A stretch of DNA of 64,000 nt from NCBI GenBank assembly GCA_021228405.1, contig JAJQRF010000010.1, positions 1 through 64,000 of the forward strand, written 5' to 3'. The position numbers and the translations under genes were made by a program. Shown piece by piece: positions 58,990 to 64,000 of the stretch. The notes under the pieces were generated by a model, which saw nothing but the letters and a program-made list of their open reading frames with translations, ran no database searches and had not been told where the DNA came from. Source of the stretch: Pyrinomonadaceae bacterium (GTDB taxonomy: Bacteria > Acidobacteriota > Blastocatellia > Pyrinomonadales > Pyrinomonadaceae). Numbering within the stretch: position 1 is the first letter of the stretch; every line of letters starts with the position of its first letter.

Positions 58990-60699
58990 TTACACCGTGA
59001 TTGTTGTTCCGTCGAATTTCGTTAACGAAAATCCGTTGAAGACTTCGTTGTAGCAGCTCTTCTGATCTTTCAAAACGCTGATCGCAAGTGCCTCGCCGAG
59101 CAGCATCGACTCGGTTCCGTCCGAACGCCAATGAACGCCCGCCGTATTTCTTCCGAGCGCGACGTTGGAAGCGAGTTTATTGAGTTCGCCGCCGACCGTC
59201 AGAGTGTCGCCGCCCGTGTATGGAATCAGAGCCGTTCCGCTTGAATCGGGCATTAACGGGTTTTGAATGACTGTATTTTCATTAAACCAAGCCTTCAAAA
59301 TAGTCACACACGCGCCCGCAACGGTAGCGTGTCCCGCGCCGTAAGCCGGATGCGTTGGCGAGCCTTCGGGAAATGCCATCGGCAGGAGCGCGTTTCCCGA
59401 AGGAAGATAGCCGCCGAGCCTCGAAGCCGTCGTTACGGAGTTCAAAATTTCGGGATGAACCGGATAATTTGCGCTGTGATAAGCCGTCCGGTCAACTCTT
59501 TCGGCAAATGCTTCGGGACGCAAACGGCGATGAACGAACCATTTCTGATTCCAGACGGTTTTCAGTGCGCGCGTCGAAACTTCGCATAAAAGCGTCGCAA
59601 TATGCGGACCGCCGAAGGTTCCGAAACCGATCTGCGTTGCCGAATTGTTATACGGATTACCCGCATCACTCGGCACACCCAAACCCGCAATGATTAGAAA
59701 TGCCTGAAAATAAGCTTGAAACAAAACGTCGATGTGAACCCATTGCCCGATGTCGCGCCCGTTTCTCATATAGCGAAACGTCGGGTCGAAAATGTCGGTC
59801 TGCGTCGGCGTAACGCCGTTTTGAACGGCTAACCAACTACTGAAATCGGTCATATAGTTCTGCCCGCCGTCGCCGACACCGCGAACCGTGCGAATTTTCT
59901 GATTCACTTCATTCGCGCCGAAAAAGCACGGTTGATAGAAAAATTGTGAAAGATACGGTCCGGCTTTATCGCCCGCCGTCACCCCCCGAAACAAAACACG
60001 CGGCGTAACCAGTCCGTTCGTGTCTTTTGCGCCTTTGAAATCCGCGCCGAATTGCGTCAGATCGGCGGCGGCGGCGGCGGCAATCGAATTTGCCTCGTAA
60101 TCCGCATAAGGAACGTCGCGCAAAATCGCCATCCAGTAATTTTCCGCGATCTCAGCCGCAATCTCTTTGGTCGAAAACGCGGGCGGAGCTTTTTGAACAA
60201 AACTGAACGCGTCCGCGCCTTCCATATCGAACGCCAAACCGCATTGCGGATTCGTCAGCTTACGGTCTCCGCCCATCGGAATCTGCTCGAACAATGTCGG
60301 ACTTCCCGTTTTCAAAGCATTTAACAACGCATCATACGCCGCCGGAACAACTTCACCGTTCGATTGATGAGGCAAGCCTTTTGAATAACTGCCGATCCGA
60401 TTCGGATATTGCAGTTCGTCGCCGTTGTTGTCGCGTGTAAGATACATCGAAATCGCATTGAGATTCGCGTGCGCCGCATCTACGCGCAGGTTATAGCATT
60501 TGTTCGCTCTCTGCATCACGCTGTTCAAACCGCGTTGTGCCGAAACTTTGAAGGATTTTTCATCGGCAATCGGCGCAACTGTGCCGATTGCCGCCGCCGC
60601 AACAGCCGTTTTTCCGAGGTTTCCTAAAAACTTTCTTCTGTTTACATTTAACGAAGGTTCCGATTTTTGTCCATTTTCACTAATTTTCTCTTTTTTCAT
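58990..60699 (-). CDS. Vanadium-dependent haloperoxidase, Tat-exported
   Basis: A 569-residue protein. A twin-arginine signal is at about 21-45 (NRRKFLGNLGKTAVAAAAIG). The helical vanadium haloperoxidase / PAP2 core lies in the C-terminal half: FVHRRLRPEAFAERV, SPTHPAYGAGHATVAGA (with the catalytic His in GAGHA) and RNTAGVHWRSDG (the vanadate-binding RxxxGxH motif). The usual SGH is AGH here. Such enzymes oxidise bromide or chloride with peroxide, and some act as phosphatases. Halide choice cannot be read. It stands alone. Confidence 0.87.
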   Translation of the reverse strand: MKKEKISENGQKSEPSLNVNRRKFLGNLGKTAVAAAAIGTVAPIADEKSFKVSAQRGLNSVMQRANKCYNLRVDAAHANLNAISMYLTRDNNGDELQYPNRIGSYSKGLPHQSNGEVVPAAYDALLNALKTGSPTLFEQIPMGGDRKLTNPQCGLAFDMEGADAFSFVQKAPPAFSTKEIAAEIAENYWMAILRDVPYADYEANSIAAAAAADLTQFGADFKGAKDTNGLVTPRVLFRGVTAGDKAGPYLSQFFYQPCFFGANEVNQKIRTVRGVGDGGQNYMTDFSSWLAVQNGVTPTQTDIFDPTFRYMRNGRDIGQWVHIDVLFQAYFQAFLIIAGLGVPSDAGNPYNNSATQIGFGTFGGPHIATLLCEVSTRALKTVWNQKWFVHRRLRPEAFAERVDRTAYHSANYPVHPEILNSVTTASRLGGYLPSGNALLPMAFPEGSPTHPAYGAGHATVAGACVTILKAWFNENTVIQNPLMPDSSGTALIPYTGGDTLTVGGELNKLASNVALGRNTAGVHWRSDGTESMLLGEALAISVLKDQKSCYNEVFNGFSLTKFDGTTITV

Positions 60700-60991
60700 A
60701 TTCTTTATTGGTTTACAGCACGATTTTTGAGAAACCCGAATTAACTGATTTCAAGAAAAATTGCCGGAATTACTTACAATTTTTCCGTCTATGGCGGAAT
60801 TTTATTTTGATAGGGTAATTTTCCAAGTAAAACAAAAGGCTCGTTTTGTTGCGGGAAATAAAAAACGGCGCAATGTTTTTACTCGAAAGTATTAAAACAC
60901 AGTTCCGTTTTTGCGACAAGAAAATTTTCCGCAATTTTCTTATTTATTTTTTCTTCAATTTTGAGTTGTAATTTTCGTCTTTTATGTAAGA

Positions 60992-62047
60992 TCAATTAGT
61001 TGCAAATCCGACGAAAACAGGCTCGGGAATCAGCGCGATTCCAAATTTCTCGCGGACGTTTTGCTGGATCAGATTTTTGAGTTCGATTACATCTTCGGAG
61101 CCCGCTTCGCCAAAGTTCACGATCGCGAGCGGATGATTTTCGGAAAGTCCGATGTTCCCTTTTCTGAAACCTTTATAAAATCCTGCGTTTTCGATCAGCC
61201 ACGCGGCGGGAATTTTGACGTTGTCGGCATCGACGGAAAAAAACGGGACTTCAACATTGAAAGATTCCTTGATTTTTTCCAGTTTTTCTTTTGAAACGAT
61301 CGGATTTTTGAAAAATGAACCCGCGCTTCGTGAATTTACGTCGTTTTCGTCGATCACCATCGATTTCGCGCTTCTGATCTGCAAAACCGCGATCCGCGCT
61401 TCGCTTAAATCAGGCGTTTTGCCTGAAAAATGTTCGCGCAAATCTTTATAAACTATTTTGGGCTCGCCGTTTTGTCTAAGCAAAAAAGTAACGGCTAAAA
61501 CGATGAAACGATTTTTCTCGGTCGAATTGAAAATGCTCGTCCGATAGGAAAATTTGCAATCCGCATTGCTCAATTCCAAAAGCTCGCCCGATTTGCGGTC
61601 GAAAACCCGCACCGTCGAAATCGTTTCCGCCACCTCCTGCCCGTATGCGCCGACATTCTGCACCGGGGTTCCGCCGATAAGTCCCGGAATTCCGCTCAAA
61701 CATTCCAAACCTTGCAGATTTTTTTCAACACAAACTTTTACGAATTCGTCCCAATCTTCACCCGCACAGGCTTTGACTTTAACGATTCCGTCTTTTTCCG
61801 TTCCGAATTCGATTCCCCTTAAGGCAATTTGCAAAACCAAGCCGTCAAAGCCTTTATCCGAAATCAAAACGTTGCTTCCACCGCCGAGGACGAAAAGATC
61901 GAAGTCGTTTTCGACGGCAAATTTCACGGCGGAAACAACCTGTTTCTCGCTTTCTGCTTTGACGAAAAGCCGCGCCTTTCCGCCGATCTTTAATGTTGTG
62001 AAAGGTGCAAGCGAAATGTTTTCCTGCACCTGAATTGTTTTAGGCAC
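60992..62047 (-). CDS. murB: UDP-N-acetylenolpyruvoylglucosamine reductase
   Basis: A 351-residue flavoenzyme of peptidoglycan synthesis, reducing enolpyruvyl-UDP-GlcNAc to UDP-MurNAc. NISLAPFTTLKIGGKARLFV, LGGGSNVLISDKGFDGLVL (FAD site), GIPGLIGGTPVQNVGAYGQE, CKFSYRTSIF and AGSFFKNP (catalytic Ser) are present; YKDL/HFSG insertions match the type I form. GTG at 62047 is taken as start: a TTG at 62089 lies inside the terminator of the upstream TPR gene. Far from other mur genes. Confidence 0.94.
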   Translation of the reverse strand: MPKTIQVQENISLAPFTTLKIGGKARLFVKAESEKQVVSAVKFAVENDFDLFVLGGGSNVLISDKGFDGLVLQIALRGIEFGTEKDGIVKVKACAGEDWDEFVKVCVEKNLQGLECLSGIPGLIGGTPVQNVGAYGQEVAETISTVRVFDRKSGELLELSNADCKFSYRTSIFNSTEKNRFIVLAVTFLLRQNGEPKIVYKDLREHFSGKTPDLSEARIAVLQIRSAKSMVIDENDVNSRSAGSFFKNPIVSKEKLEKIKESFNVEVPFFSVDADNVKIPAAWLIENAGFYKGFRKGNIGLSENHPLAIVNFGEAGSEDVIELKNLIQQNVREKFGIALIPEPVFVGFATN

Positions 62048-62075
62048 TTTTATAAAAAATTGATTTAAATAAAAC

Positions 62076-62115
62076 AAGCGAAAATCCAAGCTGTAGAAGC
62101 TCCTGATTTTCGCTT
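62076..62115 (-). terminator. Hairpin after the large TPR gene
   Basis: AAGCGAAAATC (62076-62086) pairs with GATTTTCGCTT (62105-62115) around an 18-nt loop that has its own weak stem. It sits between the TPR stop and the murB start. Confidence 0.65.
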
Positions 62116-62126
62116 GCCGGTCGTTT

Positions 62127-63953
62127 CTATTTTGCGTTCAGCATCAAAACTTCGAGTTTTTGAGCTTCGCCCGGCGCAAGATTTTTCAATTTGTCGATTA
62201 TCTTTTGCGCTTCCTTTTTATTTTTGTTGCGAATTTGCGATTCGGCTAAACCAGACCACGCCGCGACATAATTCGGGTCTTTATCGACCGCCTTTTGAAA
62301 ATACGTGATCGCATTCGGAACATCGCCGTTTTTACGGTAAGCTACACCGAGTGCGTAAAGTGCAAACGTCCAATCTCCGCGTTTATCCGTAACCTGCTTC
62401 AAAACGTCGATTGCCGCCGGATATTCGGCGAGGTCGATATAAATACTTCCCAGATTTACGAGCGGTGCTTCGACAAATTTCGGATTCAACGAGATTGCCT
62501 TCAACAACGCAACTTTTGCTTTTTCAAGCTTCGGTTTGCCTTCCGCTTCATTTCTCGAAGCCATATCGATACGTCCCGCGCTGTAATATGCCCAGCCGAG
62601 ATTGGTGTAATCAGCCGCGTTCGGACTTAATTCGACGGCTTTTTCCAGACTCGTGATCGCCGTGTTCCACTTGCAACGCACCGCTTTGCGCATATTTATT
62701 TCGCATTGTCTGCCGATTACGTAACCGATCTTGCTGTAAATCTCGGCGGTTTCATCCTTGCTGTAATTCGGGTCGCGCTGGATGAAAATGGTTGCCATAT
62801 TATAATTGCTTTCGGCATTGTTGTAATCGGGAATCTGACGATAAGCGTCGCCGAGATTGACGTAAACATCGATGTTATCGTTTTTTAATTTCTTCGCGGC
62901 TTCAAACGCCTTCACCGAATCCGTGTATTTGCCTATTTCATAATAAATATTTCCGAGTTCAAAATTAGCTTCAAAATACTGCGGTTTAAGTTTAACGGCT
63001 TCACTGAACGCGATGGCGGCATCTTCATTCTGATTCAATCTTTGCAGTGCTTCACCGACCCTGAAATGTAATTCGGCATTGCCCGAATCGGCTTTGAGAG
63101 CCTGACGAAACGCAGTCAGGGATTCCTGATTGCGATTTTGTGCATAGCGAACCAATCCTAAAAAGTATTGCGTATCGGCATCATCGGGCGACACGGCAAG
63201 CGCGCGGGATAAAAACGTATCGGCTTTGGCGATTTCGCCTTTTTGGTAATAAAGAATGCCGAGCGGGACGTTGATTTCCGTCAAATCCTTATCAAAGGAT
63301 AAAGCCTTTTCATAATTTGCAATGGCTTCGTCGTCTTTTTCAAGTGCGGAATAAACTTCGCCCAGTCCGAAAAACGCAACTGCGTTTTTCGGGTTATTCG
63401 TCAAAGCTTCTTCAAAATATCCTTTTGCCGTTTCGGGCTTTTCTTCCACAAGGAAAGAATTTCCCTTTAATGAAAGAGCTTCGCTCAAACCTGATTTTGC
63501 ACTCGCATTTTTAGCGTCGAGCGTGACGGATTCACGGAAAAATTCGATAGCCTTATCCGTGTTTTCCTGATCGATATAATATTCCCCGACTCCTGCAAAT
63601 ATTTTTGAGGCTTCCGCTTTCGGCATCGAATTTGTGGCAGCCGGAATATTATTCGGATCGAACGACTTGGTTCTGGAACGGCGCGGCGTTACTTTGGCGA
63701 TAGCGACAAATTGTTTCGTTACTTTTCTGGCGGTTTCAACCCGTTGCGCCTTCGTTCGTTTCACTTTTGCCGTCGAAACAAACTTTCTCGGCGCGGATTT
63801 AGCCGACGATCTGAAAACAAAGACGCTCGAACCGCCCGTAATGTCACTTACCGAAACAAGTTCCTGTCCTTTCACCGGTAAACTTCCGATAAAAAAGCTG
63901 AATACCAAAAAAGAACCGATGAATCCTTTCTGCCAACCGAATTTTTTGTGCAT
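62127..63953 (-). CDS. Large secreted TPR protein
   Basis: A 608-residue protein. Signal peptide at about 1-29 (GFIGSFLVFSFFIGSLPVKG). A basic low-complexity segment (about 50-100, KFVSTAKVKRTKAQRVETAR) follows, then about twelve TPR units from 115 to the end (AVAFFGLGEVYSALEKDDEA, AYYSAGRIDMASRNEAEGKP with a longer unit near 450). No catalytic domain. A periplasmic or outer-membrane-associated scaffold is inferred. It is the first gene of a leftward run before murB. Confidence 0.9.
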   Translation of the reverse strand: MHKKFGWQKGFIGSFLVFSFFIGSLPVKGQELVSVSDITGGSSVFVFRSSAKSAPRKFVSTAKVKRTKAQRVETARKVTKQFVAIAKVTPRRSRTKSFDPNNIPAATNSMPKAEASKIFAGVGEYYIDQENTDKAIEFFRESVTLDAKNASAKSGLSEALSLKGNSFLVEEKPETAKGYFEEALTNNPKNAVAFFGLGEVYSALEKDDEAIANYEKALSFDKDLTEINVPLGILYYQKGEIAKADTFLSRALAVSPDDADTQYFLGLVRYAQNRNQESLTAFRQALKADSGNAELHFRVGEALQRLNQNEDAAIAFSEAVKLKPQYFEANFELGNIYYEIGKYTDSVKAFEAAKKLKNDNIDVYVNLGDAYRQIPDYNNAESNYNMATIFIQRDPNYSKDETAEIYSKIGYVIGRQCEINMRKAVRCKWNTAITSLEKAVELSPNAADYTNLGWAYYSAGRIDMASRNEAEGKPKLEKAKVALLKAISLNPKFVEAPLVNLGSIYIDLAEYPAAIDVLKQVTDKRGDWTFALYALGVAYRKNGDVPNAITYFQKAVDKDPNYVAAWSGLAESQIRNKNKKEAQKIIDKLKNLAPGEAQKLEVLMLNAK

Positions 63954-64000
63954 TATTTTCCTCTTCCAAGTTTTTACTACTTTCTCATTCGTAAAACAAG

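Noticed and set aside
62048-62089. TTG start of murB 42 bp upstream
   Set aside because: It falls in the terminator hairpin of the preceding gene, and MurB proteins align from the GTG at 62047.

Overview
The window looks like chromosomal DNA of an acidobacterium, most likely of the Blastocatellia/Pyrinomonadaceae type. This is inference, not a database result. It rests on moderate GC, a delta-60 repeat protein ending in the DFDGDGRADI-type FG-GAP signature, an Oar/siderophore-type TonB receptor with a carboxypeptidase-regulatory N-terminus, many secreted TPR proteins, and house-keeping gene order. No ribosomal RNA, phage or insertion sequence was found. The only certain mobile gene is an intein in dnaB.

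Layout. 1-5 kb: secreted delta-60 repeat protein (cut by the window edge) and a gingipain-type C25 peptidase. 5-16 kb: gamma-glutamyltransferase, a LON-domain protein, an unrecognised protein behind an array of 21-bp repeats, two paralogous zinc-ribbon membrane proteins, a DinB-fold protein, an OB-fold lipoprotein, a CrtC-like lipocalin protein, another zinc-ribbon protein and a secreted thioredoxin. 16-20 kb: a DUF4139-type protein, a NagX-like acyltransferase and a YfiT/DinB hydrolase. 20.6-28.3 kb: a leftward core block, transcribed ispE, tRNA-Gln, prs, rplY, pth, rpsF, rpsR, rplI, dnaB (with intein), yfiT-like, nagX-like. 28-34 kb: CAP-domain protein, then a metal-handling island (cupredoxin lipoprotein, MerR regulator, copA-like ATPase with a MerR-type stretched promoter). 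34-40 kb: a cyanophycin locus (isoaspartyl peptidase, cyanophycin synthetase, cyanophycinase), with a broken four-helix-bundle (S23) gene wedged between synthetase and cyanophycinase. 40-49 kb: MGDG-synthase-type glycosyltransferase, an iron-uptake set (TonB receptor, small Cys protein, PepSY membrane protein), M1 peptidase, methyltransferase. 49-64 kb: carB, a clostripain-type C11 peptidase overlapping a membrane-anchored TPR-CHAT protein and followed by a TPR protein, vanadium-type haloperoxidase, murB and a large secreted TPR protein.

The strongest structural signal that genes do not explain is a family of short tandem repeats with a 7-bp period (for example GGATAGT, AATTACG, CAAAATC, GATTCAA). 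They are mostly arranged as inverted pairs in intergenic DNA. About ten such loci occur in 64 kb, several exactly between convergent genes. Related heptamer runs lie in frame inside the copper ATPase (twice) and inside the isoaspartyl peptidase just before its self-cleavage site. At one locus the two arms flank the decayed S23 gene, which suggests the palindromes may be footprints of an S23-carrying element. A separate ten-unit array of 21-bp near-palindromes (8053-8262), closed by outer inverted repeats, precedes the unrecognised gene at 8288.
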